Assembly: GCA_040222455.1 (NCBI GenBank)
Contig: JAVKDD010000020.1
Coordinates: 1 to 64,000 of the forward strand
Length of the DNA: 64,000 nucleotides
Direction of reading: 5' to 3'
Source: RHLJ01 sp040222455
GTDB lineage: Bacteria > Bacteroidota > Rhodothermia > Balneolales > Balneolaceae
The notes under the pieces were generated by a model. The model saw only the letters and a list, made by a program, of their open reading frames with translations. It searched no databases and was not told the origin of the DNA. Of the stretch, positions 1 to 8,414 are shown piece by piece. Position numbers and translations under genes: made by a program. How positions within the stretch are numbered: the first letter of the stretch is position 1; each line of letters starts with the position of its first letter.

Positions 1-176
1 GAAGCAATCTCCCCGGAGTCAATCTCCCAAGTCAGGTCAGGGAGATCACGTCGCTCCGCTCGTGAATGGTGGCATTTAGAAAAGTTTTACCCTTTTCGAA
101 CGAAGTGAAGCAATCTCCCCGGAGTCAATCTCCCAAGTCAGGTCAGGGAGATCACGTCGCTCCGCTCGTGAATGGT
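1..176. repeat. 70-bp intergenic direct repeat, two copies
   Basis: Positions 1-70 and 107-176 are identical 70-bp units separated by a 36-bp spacer. Each unit contains an internal inverted repeat (TCTCCC ... GGGAGA) and ends in a CGTCGCTCCGCTCGTGAATGG-type segment, which looks like the REP/spacer debris common between genes in this lineage. A related fragment (GAAGCAATCTC) recurs at about 44300. No coding region covers 1-315; the first unit may continue to the left of the window. Confidence 0.85.
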
Positions 177-315
177 AGCAGAAATAGAATTAATTAAAAG
201 GCTACTTTTTAGCCGTGGCATTTTTGTTAAATGGCTTTCTCATTAAAAAACGGTATTTTTGCAAGGAACAAAAAAGACCAAAGAGAATTTATATCTCATC
301 ATCGATTTAGATTTA

Positions 316-510
316 ATGGAAGAAAAGGAACGACCAAGCTTTGAAGAAGCTTTAAAAGAACTGGAATCAATAGTGAAGAAACTTGAAAATGATGAGATTA
401 CACTTGAAGATTCTGTAAAATTATATGAGAAAGGATTAGAGCTATCCAAATTTTGTAGTGAAATTCTTGATCAGGCCGAGCTTCGTATAGAACAAATTAA
501 TGAAGCTTAA
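316..510 (+). CDS. xseB: Exodeoxyribonuclease VII small subunit
   Basis: This 64-residue protein is the small subunit of exonuclease VII, which degrades single-stranded DNA to oligonucleotides in complex with XseA. The family signature is clear: SFEEALKELESIVKKLE followed by LEDSVKLYEKGLELSKFC and a C-terminal helix. I chose the ATG at 316 because homologues begin just before the SFEEA segment; an in-frame TTG at 259 would add 19 residues unlike the family. No good Shine-Dalgarno is visible. The gene precedes dxs by 21 nt, a neighbour pair seen in many bacteria; xseA is not in the window. Confidence 0.9.
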   Translation: MEEKERPSFEEALKELESIVKKLENDEITLEDSVKLYEKGLELSKFCSEILDQAELRIEQINEA

Positions 511-531
511 TTAAGAAATTTAGTTTTGACT

Positions 532-2451
532 ATGCCGAATATTGAAAACCTACCCAAACCTGGGCCGCTATTAGCGAGTATAGATTCTCCTTCTGATCTA
601 AGAAAGATGGCTCCCGAGCAGCTACAAGATGTCTGCGACGAACTAAGAGATTTTATTATCGATATCGTTTCTGTTTATGGTGGTCACTTTGGAGCAAGTC
701 TTGGTGTAGTTGAGCTCACAACTGCACTTCACTATGTATATAATACCCCTGAAGACAAGATTGTGTGGGATGTAGGCCATCAGGCGTATGGACATAAAAT
801 TCTTACTGGAAGAAGGGATAATTTTTACACAAACCGTACCTATGGTGGAATTTCTGGTTTCCCTAAACGTTCAGAAAGTGAGTATGATGCATTTGGCGTA
901 GGGCACTCATCAACATCCATTTCTGCGGCATTAGGAATGGCGGTTGCACACGATTTAGATGGAAAAAATAATAAGGCAGTTGCAATTATTGGTGATGGGG
1001 CCATGACTGGTGGTCAAGCTTTTGAAGCCCTAAATAATGCAGGCGGAATGAAGAGTGATATTCTGGTGATTTTGAATGATAACAGAATGTCTATCGATCC
1101 AAATGTTGGTGCGCTTAAAGAATATTTAGCAGACGTTACCTCAAGTCGTACGTTTAACAAGCTTCGGGATGAAGTATACGATATGTTGGGTCATTTTAAA
1201 TCTGCTGGTGATAAAATGCGCAAAGTTGCTTCTAGATTTGAATCGGCAATGCTTGCAGCACTTACTCCAGGTTCACTATTTCGATCGTTGGGTTTCAAAT
1301 ATTATGGTCCGATAGATGGTCACGATGTAAATGGACTTAGAAAAACGCTCGAAGATCTTAAAACCGTTAAAGGTCCAAAATTGCTTCATATTGTAACGGT
1401 AAAAGGAAAAGGATTCGCACCGGCTGAACGTGAACAAACGAAATGGCATGCACAAAGCAGTCCTTTCGATAAAATTACTGGCGATTCGTTAAAGCCGAAA
1501 TCAAATAAAAAATCTGCTCCTAAATATCAGGATGTGTTTGGGGACGCTTTGGTTGAGCTAGCCGAGCAAGATGAACGTATTGTAAGCATGACTCCGGCCA
1601 TGCCAAGCGGCTCAAGTTTATGGCCAATGATGAATCGTTTTCCAGAGCGCGCTTTTGATGTGGGAATTGCTGAACAACATGCGGTTACGTTTGCGGCTGG
1701 ATTAGCAACAGAAGGTAAAAAAGCATTTTGTGCCATTTACTCAACTTTTTTACAACGCGGTTTTGATCAACTCGTTCATGATGTAGCCATTCAGAAGCTA
1801 CCCGTAGTATTTTGTATAGATCGGGCGGGAGTAGTTGGTGCAGATGGTCCAACCCATCATGGGGCGTATGATACTTCTTACATGCGTTCGATTCCTAACT
1901 TGATTATTTCTTCGCCACTTAATGAGCAAGATTTAAGAGACATGATGTTTACTGCTTCCGAGTATGATGATGCCGCATGGGCAATACGTTATCCAAGAGG
2001 TGCTTCAACCGGAATGGAAGTCCGACAAGGTTTCCAAACTATGGAAATTGGCAAAGGAATTTGTTTGCGAGAAGGTGAAAGCGTAGCAGTTCTTAGTTTT
2101 GGTCCGATTGGTAAATACGTAACCGAGGCAGCTAATCAGCTTTCTGATGAAGGAGTTGAAATCGGTCATTTTGATATGCGTTTTGCCAAACCCATTGACG
2201 AAGAATTAATAGACCAAATCTGCCTAAAATACGATCACATTATTACGCTGGAAGATGGAGCGAAAATTGGAGGCTTCGGAAGCGCAGTGGCAGAATACAT
2301 CTCCGAAAAAGAGAGCAAACCTTCGTTAAAAATAATGGGACTTCCTGATCGAATTATCGAACACGGAACTCAAGAAGAATTACATCAAGAAGTTGGAATT
2401 GGTGTTGAGGGATTAGTAGAGAATGTGAAGAAAGTTTTATTGAAAGCGTAG
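532..2451 (+). CDS. dxs: 1-deoxy-D-xylulose-5-phosphate synthase
   Basis: DXS condenses pyruvate and glyceraldehyde-3-phosphate using thiamine diphosphate, the first step of the MEP isoprenoid pathway. The 639-residue length is normal. Visible features include GGHFGASLG near residue 51, the ThDP/Mg motif GDGAMTGGQAFEALNNA near 154-170, the central pyrimidine-binding domain (DVGIAEQHAVTFAAGLA) and the C-terminal transketolase domain (FDMRFAKPID). The start is taken at ATG 532 (MPNIENL); a TTG two codons upstream is possible. It lies between xseB and queA, and queA begins 11 nt after its stop, so the three are probably co-transcribed. Confidence 0.95.
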   Translation: MPNIENLPKPGPLLASIDSPSDLRKMAPEQLQDVCDELRDFIIDIVSVYGGHFGASLGVVELTTALHYVYNTPEDKIVWDVGHQAYGHKILTGRRDNFYTNRTYGGISGFPKRSESEYDAFGVGHSSTSISAALGMAVAHDLDGKNNKAVAIIGDGAMTGGQAFEALNNAGGMKSDILVILNDNRMSIDPNVGALKEYLADVTSSRTFNKLRDEVYDMLGHFKSAGDKMRKVASRFESAMLAALTPGSLFRSLGFKYYGPIDGHDVNGLRKTLEDLKTVKGPKLLHIVTVKGKGFAPAEREQTKWHAQSSPFDKITGDSLKPKSNKKSAPKYQDVFGDALVELAEQDERIVSMTPAMPSGSSLWPMMNRFPERAFDVGIAEQHAVTFAAGLATEGKKAFCAIYSTFLQRGFDQLVHDVAIQKLPVVFCIDRAGVVGADGPTHHGAYDTSYMRSIPNLIISSPLNEQDLRDMMFTASEYDDAAWAIRYPRGASTGMEVRQGFQTMEIGKGICLREGESVAVLSFGPIGKYVTEAANQLSDEGVEIGHFDMRFAKPIDEELIDQICLKYDHIITLEDGAKIGGFGSAVAEYISEKESKPSLKIMGLPDRIIEHGTQEELHQEVGIGVEGLVENVKKVLLKA

Positions 2452-2462
2452 TATTTTTAGGG

Positions 2463-3464
2463 ATGATTTATACCCTTTCCGATTTCGATTTCCAACTCCC
2501 TGAAGAACTCATTGCTCAATCTCCTGCACATCCAAGAGATCATGCGCGTTTACTGGTTTATGATCGGGCAACCAAAGAAATTAAAGACGACTATTTTTAC
2601 AATCTTGGGAAATATCTCCATCCCAAAACCACGCTGGTTGTTAATAACAGCAAAGTGGAAAAATGCAGGTTAATGTTTGAGGGCGGTAAAAAAGAACTCT
2701 TCGTCACTTCCGTTCGAAATAACAATACCATTGAAGCGCTGGTTCGTCCGGGAAAGAAATTCAGAGTAGGAAAAGAGGTTGAACTCGCAGTAGGCATAAC
2801 AGCAAAAGTAACGCATGTTGCCGAAGATGGACTCCGAACCATTATACTTTCACATGATTTAGATGCTCCAGAATTAGAAGAGTTCAAATACACTCCTTTT
2901 CCTCCATATATTAATCAGGATGAGTCTTTGGCAGGCGAATATCAAACAGTATATGCTAAGGATTTAGGAAGTAAAGCTGCGCCAACGGCTGGACTTCATT
3001 TCACAGATGAACTGTTGGAAAAGCTTTATTGCCAAGGAATACAAAAGTCGGAAGTAACACTTCATGTTGGTTTGGGAACCTTTGCTCCCGTCAAAACTGA
3101 AAGGCTAGAAGAGCATGTTATGCACAGCGAATGGTATCAGCTAGACGCTGAAACTGCAGATGAATTAAATCAATCGCAGCACATTACCGCAGTTGGAACA
3201 ACTTCTGTTCGGGTGTTGGAATCAATTTCAGAAACTTCAAAAAAGTTTAAGCAGGGAACTGGAGACACCGATATTTTTATCACACCCGGGTTTCAATTCA
3301 AAGCAGTAGATTCTCTCATTACCAATTTTCACCTTCCCAAAAGTACGCTACTCATGTTAGTCTCAGCTTTCATGGGTTTTGAGGAGATGCTCCGTCTGTA
3401 TAATCATGCAATTGAAAAAAAATATCGGTTCTATTCATTCGGTGATGGAATGTTGATTATATAG
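2463..3464 (+). CDS. queA: S-adenosylmethionine:tRNA ribosyltransferase-isomerase
   Basis: QueA transfers and isomerises the ribosyl moiety of S-adenosylmethionine onto 7-aminomethyl-7-deazaguanine in tRNA, making epoxyqueuosine. The 333-residue protein shows the family hallmarks: FDFQLPEELIAQSP at the N-terminus, the RDHARLLVYDR segment, GSKAAPTAGLHFT, HVGLGTFAPV and the closing SFGDGM. It follows dxs by 11 nt on the same strand. No terminator is evident after it; the next 258 nt hold the nqr control region. Confidence 0.95.
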   Translation: MIYTLSDFDFQLPEELIAQSPAHPRDHARLLVYDRATKEIKDDYFYNLGKYLHPKTTLVVNNSKVEKCRLMFEGGKKELFVTSVRNNNTIEALVRPGKKFRVGKEVELAVGITAKVTHVAEDGLRTIILSHDLDAPELEEFKYTPFPPYINQDESLAGEYQTVYAKDLGSKAAPTAGLHFTDELLEKLYCQGIQKSEVTLHVGLGTFAPVKTERLEEHVMHSEWYQLDAETADELNQSQHITAVGTTSVRVLESISETSKKFKQGTGDTDIFITPGFQFKAVDSLITNFHLPKSTLLMLVSAFMGFEEMLRLYNHAIEKKYRFYSFGDGMLII

Positions 3465-3576
3465 CTCAATGTTTTGTAAAAACATTAGCAGTAACGAGTT
3501 ATCACTATCCTTATTTAAACGAAAAAAGCGGTTTTAAACGCGTTGTAAATTTCCAAAATGTTTTTAATGGAAAACG

Positions 3577-3609
3577 TTACCAAATCACCTTAAAAAATTA
3601 GTATCTTTG
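3577..3609 (+). promoter_or_regulatory. Candidate promoter of the nqr operon
   Basis: TATCTTTG at 3602-3609 matches the Bacteroidota -7 consensus TAnnTTTG exactly. A GTTAC element about 21 bp upstream is a poor -33 match. Transcription would start near 3616, giving a leader of roughly 105 nt before nqrA. The call is by consensus only. Confidence 0.5.
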
Positions 3610-3621
3610 TAGCCTTTGAAT

Positions 3622-3687
3622 GAATTGTTTCAACAACGTGTTGACAATTCCCATTTAGGAAACAGTTCAAGTATTGAATTGTTTTCC
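3622..3687 (+). promoter_or_regulatory. Two-hairpin leader upstream of nqrA
   Basis: Two adjacent inverted repeats lie between the candidate promoter and nqrA. The first is 3622-3650 (GAATTGTTTCAACA / TGTTGACAATTC). The second is 3658-3687 (GGAAACAGTTCAA, loop GTAT, TGAATTGTTTTCC). The right arm of the first (GACAATTC) can also pair with the GAATTGTT in the right arm of the second, so the structures could be mutually exclusive. Neither has a U-tract, so a simple terminator is unlikely. A role in mRNA stability or translation is inference. Confidence 0.5.
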
Positions 3688-3722
3688 ACACAAACATACA
3701 ATAATCGATTTCTGAATTATAA

Positions 3723-5084
3723 ATGTCAGACGTTATAAAGATTAAGCGCGGTGTTGATATTAACCTAGCTGGTGAAGCAGAAAAGGAATTCGCTAAACCA
3801 GTATTTGTTGAGACTGTCGCAATAAAACCAACCGATTTTAATGGAGTCAGATTTAAGCTTTCTGTGAAAGAAGGTGATGAAGTAAAAGCTGGTACTCCGC
3901 TCCTATTTAACAAAGATGATGCGCAAGTAAAGTTTTGCTCTCCTGTAAGTGGTGAAGTAGCTCAGGTAGTTCGTGGTGCAAAGCGTCGAATTCTTGAAGT
4001 GAGAGTTCTTGCCGACAAAAAAACTAAGTACGAGGATTTTGGAAAAGCAGATCCATTATCTTTAGACAGAGACGCAATTGTCGAGAAAATGGCACTTTCA
4101 GGATGCTTTGCATTCCTAAAACAACGTCCCTACAATATTGTAGCTGAGCCCTCTAAAACACCCAAAGCAATTTTCATTTCCGGATTTGATTCTGCGCCTC
4201 TTGCCCCAGATTTGGGGTTATTGTTAGATGGAAATGAAAAAGAATTTCAAACAGGCATCAATGCGCTTGCAAAATTAACAACCGGGCAAGTTCACTTAGG
4301 CTTGCATGCTGATAAGCCAGTTGGTCGTACGCTTTCAAGTGTAAAAGGTGTGAAAGTATCAAAATATGATGGTCCGCACCCAGCAGGTTTGGTAGGGGTA
4401 CATATTGCAAATAATGATCCAATTGATAAAGGCGAAACCGTATGGACTATCAATCCCGAGCACGTAGTTATTATTGGTAGATTGTTTGAAGAAGGAAAGT
4501 TTGATGCCCGAATAAACATCGCCCTCACAGGTTCTGAAGTAATAGAGCGTAAATATCATTCAACAGTTGTGGGTGCTGCGGTTAAGAATTTTGTACAGGG
4601 AAATGTAACCGATCAAAAAAACAGAATTATTTCAGGTAATGTTCTTACTGGAACAAAGATTAACGAGGAAGGATATCTTAGTATATATGAGAGACAGGTT
4701 ACTGTAATTCCTGAAGGTGAAGAACCAGAGCTATTTGGATGGCTCATTCCAAAACCAGATAAATTTAGCATTTCGCGAGCACTTCCTTCATGGTTTCAAC
4801 GTCAGATTTCTAATCCAACCTATGATTTGAACACAAATCTACACGGAGAACGAAGAGCATTTGTAGTTTCCGGGCAATATGAGGAAGTATTCCCATTTGA
4901 TATTTTCCCAGTTCAATTGATCAAAGCTATAATGATCAACGATATTGAGGCGATGGAAAACTTAGGTATTTATGAAGTGATCGAAGAAGACTTTGCACTA
5001 TGCGAAGTTGTATGTACATCAAAAATCCCGGTTCAGGAGACAATCCGAAAAGGGCTTGATTTAATGAAAGAAGAAGTAGGTTAG
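3723..5084 (+). CDS. nqrA: Na+-translocating NADH:quinone reductase subunit A
   Basis: NqrA is the cytoplasmic-side subunit of Na+-NQR, the pump that couples NADH oxidation and quinone reduction to sodium export. The 453-residue protein carries the N-terminal KIKRGVDINLAG and KFCSPVSGEVAQVVRGAKR (lipoyl-like) segments and the C-terminal domain ending in QETIRKGLDLMKEE, as in the family. It is the first gene of a six-gene operon in the standard order A-F; nqrB starts 28 nt downstream. Confidence 0.95.
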   Translation: MSDVIKIKRGVDINLAGEAEKEFAKPVFVETVAIKPTDFNGVRFKLSVKEGDEVKAGTPLLFNKDDAQVKFCSPVSGEVAQVVRGAKRRILEVRVLADKKTKYEDFGKADPLSLDRDAIVEKMALSGCFAFLKQRPYNIVAEPSKTPKAIFISGFDSAPLAPDLGLLLDGNEKEFQTGINALAKLTTGQVHLGLHADKPVGRTLSSVKGVKVSKYDGPHPAGLVGVHIANNDPIDKGETVWTINPEHVVIIGRLFEEGKFDARINIALTGSEVIERKYHSTVVGAAVKNFVQGNVTDQKNRIISGNVLTGTKINEEGYLSIYERQVTVIPEGEEPELFGWLIPKPDKFSISRALPSWFQRQISNPTYDLNTNLHGERRAFVVSGQYEEVFPFDIFPVQLIKAIMINDIEAMENLGIYEVIEEDFALCEVVCTSKIPVQETIRKGLDLMKEEVG

Positions 5085-5112
5085 TGACAATTAAAAAGGC
5101 TGAAGTTAACTA

Positions 5113-6306
5113 ATGAAAGCATTACACGATTTAGTAGAAAATAAGATCAAACCAAATTTTGAGGAAGGAGCCAAACTGCATAAGCTTTGGCCTGTATACG
5201 ATGGATTCTATACCTTCCTTTTTGTGCCAGGTCATACAGCGCACAGTGGCGCTCATGTTCGTGATGGAATTGACTTGAAACGAACTATGAATACTGTAAT
5301 TATGGCTCTTGTGCCATGTCTCTTATTTGGGATGTGGAACGTAGGGTATCACCATTATAACGCATTAGGGTTAGATGTTTCTTTCTTTGATCAGTTCCTA
5401 TTTGGTGCAATTAAAGTGCTTCCAATGGTAATCGTTTCTTACGGTGTTGGTCTTGGGATGGAATTCTTGTTTTGTGTTATTAAGGGACATACTATTGAAG
5501 AAGGATATTTAGTTACTGGGATGTTAATTCCTTTAATAATGCCAGTAGATCTCCCACTTTGGATGTTAGCACTATCTGTAATCTTTGCAGTTGTAATTGG
5601 GAAAGAAGTATTTGGCGGAACAGGAATGAATATTTTCAATCCTGCCCTTCTGGCTCGGGCTTTTGCTTTCTTTGCATATCCAACTTGGATGTCAGGTGAT
5701 AAAGTGTGGATCAACACTTCAACTGCTGAAGGTCAAACCGTAGTAGATGGTTTTTCTGGAGCAACCATTCTTGGTGATTTAGCAACAACAGGCGCAACTT
5801 CATATTCTGCTCTTGAAGCATTTATTGGATTGATTCCGGGCTCAGTTGGTGAAACTTCAACTTTATTAATTTTATTAGGTGCAGGTTTATTGATATTTAC
5901 TGGTATTGGTAGTTGGAAGATTATACTTAGTGGAATTATTGGTGGAGCAACAATGGGGATCATTTTCAACATTGTAGCACCATATGCTATTTCTCCAGAA
6001 CAACAAGCTTTTATGGCGGTTCCATTTTGGCAACAACTTATATTTGGTGGCTTTGCTTTCGGAATAGTATTTATGGCTACTGATCCTGTTTCAGGCTCTC
6101 AGACAGAGCGTGGGAAATACATATATGGATTTTTGATTGGTATATTTGCAATCATGATAAGGGTGTTTAATCCAGCGTACCCCGAAGGCATAATGTTGGC
6201 TATTCTTTTTATGAATACAATGGCTCCACTTATTGACCATTATATTGTTGAAGCCAATATCAAAAAACGACAAAAACGTTTAGCCCTTAAAACTGCAGGT
6301 GCTTAG
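5113..6306 (+). CDS. nqrB: Na+-NQR subunit B
   Basis: NqrB is a polytopic inner-membrane subunit that carries a covalent FMN and takes part in the sodium channel. The flavin attachment motif SGAT is present as VDGFSGATIL, placing the FMN-accepting threonine at residue 218. The 397-residue length and the many hydrophobic segments fit the family. The FMN is attached by ApbE, which is encoded downstream in the same cluster. nqrC begins 2 nt after the stop, indicating tight coupling. Confidence 0.95.
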   Translation: MKALHDLVENKIKPNFEEGAKLHKLWPVYDGFYTFLFVPGHTAHSGAHVRDGIDLKRTMNTVIMALVPCLLFGMWNVGYHHYNALGLDVSFFDQFLFGAIKVLPMVIVSYGVGLGMEFLFCVIKGHTIEEGYLVTGMLIPLIMPVDLPLWMLALSVIFAVVIGKEVFGGTGMNIFNPALLARAFAFFAYPTWMSGDKVWINTSTAEGQTVVDGFSGATILGDLATTGATSYSALEAFIGLIPGSVGETSTLLILLGAGLLIFTGIGSWKIILSGIIGGATMGIIFNIVAPYAISPEQQAFMAVPFWQQLIFGGFAFGIVFMATDPVSGSQTERGKYIYGFLIGIFAIMIRVFNPAYPEGIMLAILFMNTMAPLIDHYIVEANIKKRQKRLALKTAGA

Positions 6307-6308
6307 TT

Positions 6309-7028
6309 ATGAATGTAAATAAAAATAGTTATACGTTTATATTTGCTTCTGTCATGGTAGTGGTAGTAGCGGCCCTCCTTTCGTTTGCGGCAACTTCATT
6401 AAAACCCGCTCAGGATAAAAATGTTGAGCAAGAAAAAATGCAGAACATCCTTTCTTCAATTGAAATTGAAGTTACAAGAGCTGAAGCTGAAGAATTATAT
6501 CCAGAATATGTTAGAGAGGCTCTCGTAGTAAGTGAAAACCAATTAAAAGAAGGAGTAGATGCTTTCGCTGTTGATATGGCTAAGGAAGTTCGAAAGCCAG
6601 TAATGGAAAGAGACGCGCCTCTTTATATTGCAAGCAAAGAGGGCAAAACCTATTTCGTAATTCCTTTAAGAGGGCAAGGACTTTGGGGTCCGATTTGGGG
6701 ATATATTTCGCTAGAGCAGGATTTAAGTACCATTTATGGTGCAGTTTTTGATCATAAAGCAGAGACTCCTGGTTTAGGTGCAGAAATTAAATATCCAATA
6801 TTTACAGAGCAGTTTAAAGGAAAAAAGATTCTTGATGAGAACGGAGAATTAGTTGGAATAGATGTTAGAAAAGGTGACGCCGAAGAATACAATGAAGTTG
6901 ATGGTATAAGTGGTGGAACCATTACATCTGATGGCGTTGAGGTAATGATTGCAGAAAACCTTGAAGCATATATTCCTTTCTTAAAAGAATATTTACGTTC
7001 CCAGACCACTACCGGTACCGAACTTTAA
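6309..7028 (+). CDS. nqrC: Na+-NQR subunit C
   Basis: NqrC has one N-terminal membrane helix (about residues 8-30) and a periplasmic FMN-binding domain carrying the second covalent flavin. The attachment motif reads DGISGGTITS, with the predicted FMN-bearing threonine at residue 204; the usual alanine of SGAT is a glycine here. The PGLGAEI segment near residue 154 is also typical. The 239-residue length is slightly below that of proteobacterial NqrC. It is placed between nqrB and nqrD as expected. Confidence 0.95.
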   Translation: MNVNKNSYTFIFASVMVVVVAALLSFAATSLKPAQDKNVEQEKMQNILSSIEIEVTRAEAEELYPEYVREALVVSENQLKEGVDAFAVDMAKEVRKPVMERDAPLYIASKEGKTYFVIPLRGQGLWGPIWGYISLEQDLSTIYGAVFDHKAETPGLGAEIKYPIFTEQFKGKKILDENGELVGIDVRKGDAEEYNEVDGISGGTITSDGVEVMIAENLEAYIPFLKEYLRSQTTTGTEL

Positions 7029-7064
7029 TTATATAAACGCTGCAAATAATTTAATCAAACAAAC

Positions 7065-7766
7065 ATGGCAGAAGTTTTAGAAAAAGATGTAAAGGACAAA
7101 GAGCAGCTTATAGATAAGCTACCCAAAGAGCCTCTTTTCAGTAAAAAGAACAAGAAATTGCTCAGCGATCCGATGAATGACGATAACCCAATAACTGTAC
7201 AGGTTTTGGGAATATGTTCTGCACTTGCGATTACTGTAAAATTATATCCTGCATTGGTAATGTCAATATCGGTGCTATTTGTAATGGCAGCAGGAAACGT
7301 AATTGTTTCTTTAATGAGAAATTTCATCCCTAACAGGATCAGAATCATCGTTCAGCTTGTAGTAGTTGCCGCATTGGTTGCTCTGGTTGATCAGGTTCTG
7401 AAAGCATTTGCATATGATGTATCAAAAGAGCTTTCTGTTTTCGTTGGATTAATTATTACCAACTGTATCATTATGGGGCGTCTAGAAGCTTTCGCTCTCG
7501 GTAATGGAGTTTGGAGATCTTTTCTAGACGGAATTGGAAACGCATTCGGATATGCATGGATTTTAATGGCAGTTGCCTTTTTTAGAGAACTACTAGGTTC
7601 AGGAACATTATTTGGAATGCAAGTGATTCCCGATAGCTGGTATATCGCAAATGGTGGTTTTTATAGTAATAATGGTTTTATGCTACTGCCACCAATGGCA
7701 TTAATTACAGTAGGAATTATTATATGGGTACAACGTGCTCGTAACACTAAATTGATTGAGGACTAG
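7065..7766 (+). CDS. nqrD: Na+-NQR subunit D
   Basis: NqrD is a six-helix membrane subunit that, with NqrE, forms the intramembrane iron site of the pump. The 233-residue protein has the typical core (DNPITVQVLGICSALAIT; VGLIITNCIIMGRLEAFA; DGIGNAFGYAWILMAVAF) with the conserved cysteine-containing segments. An N-terminal hydrophilic extension of about 40 residues precedes the first helix. nqrE follows after 5 nt. Confidence 0.95.
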   Translation: MAEVLEKDVKDKEQLIDKLPKEPLFSKKNKKLLSDPMNDDNPITVQVLGICSALAITVKLYPALVMSISVLFVMAAGNVIVSLMRNFIPNRIRIIVQLVVVAALVALVDQVLKAFAYDVSKELSVFVGLIITNCIIMGRLEAFALGNGVWRSFLDGIGNAFGYAWILMAVAFFRELLGSGTLFGMQVIPDSWYIANGGFYSNNGFMLLPPMALITVGIIIWVQRARNTKLIED

Positions 7767-7771
7767 TCCAG

Positions 7772-8389
7772 ATGCAAGAACTTGTCAATATATTTGTAAA
7801 AGCTATTTTTGTTGAGAACATGATCTTTGCCTATTTCTTAGGCATGTGTTCCTATCTCGCTGTATCTAAAAAAGTAACTACGGGTGTAGGTCTTGGATTA
7901 GCGGTAATTTTTGTACTAACCGTTACGGTTCCTGCAAATTATCTTCTTCAAAACTTTGTACTAAGTGAAGGCGCACTAACCTGGATTAGTCCAGAATTTG
8001 CTGAAGTAGATCTCAGTTTTCTGTCCTTTATCTTATTCATTGCGGTTATTGCCTCAATGGTACAATTAGTAGAAATGGCTGTCGAAAAATTTGCCCCTGC
8101 TCTTTATGGCGCTTTAGGAATTTTTCTTCCTCTTATCGCAGTGAATTGTGCAATTTTAGGAGGGTCACTTTTTATGCAGGAAAGAAATTATGCTAATATA
8201 ACAGAAGCAACAGTATTCGGATTTGGTAGCGGTATTGGTTGGTTTTTAGCCATAGTAGCAATCGCGGCGATTAGAGAAAAAATTCAATACTCTAACGTTC
8301 CGGCACCTTTAAGAGGTCTAGGAATAACATTTATTGTAACGGGATTGATGGGAATTGCCTTCATGTCGTTTATGGGTATTAAGTTATAA
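7772..8389 (+). CDS. nqrE: Na+-NQR subunit E
   Basis: NqrE is the structural partner of NqrD, with an inverted-topology repeat and cysteines that bind the intramembrane Fe centre. The 205-residue protein shows the family segments NMIFAYFLGMCSYLAVS and LPLIAVNCAILGGSLFM; the two cysteines in these helices are the expected ligands. It begins 5 nt after nqrD and is followed by nqrF after 25 nt. Confidence 0.95.
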   Translation: MQELVNIFVKAIFVENMIFAYFLGMCSYLAVSKKVTTGVGLGLAVIFVLTVTVPANYLLQNFVLSEGALTWISPEFAEVDLSFLSFILFIAVIASMVQLVEMAVEKFAPALYGALGIFLPLIAVNCAILGGSLFMQERNYANITEATVFGFGSGIGWFLAIVAIAAIREKIQYSNVPAPLRGLGITFIVTGLMGIAFMSFMGIKL

Positions 8390-8414
8390 ATTTTATCAAG
8401 TAGAGTTTTAAATC

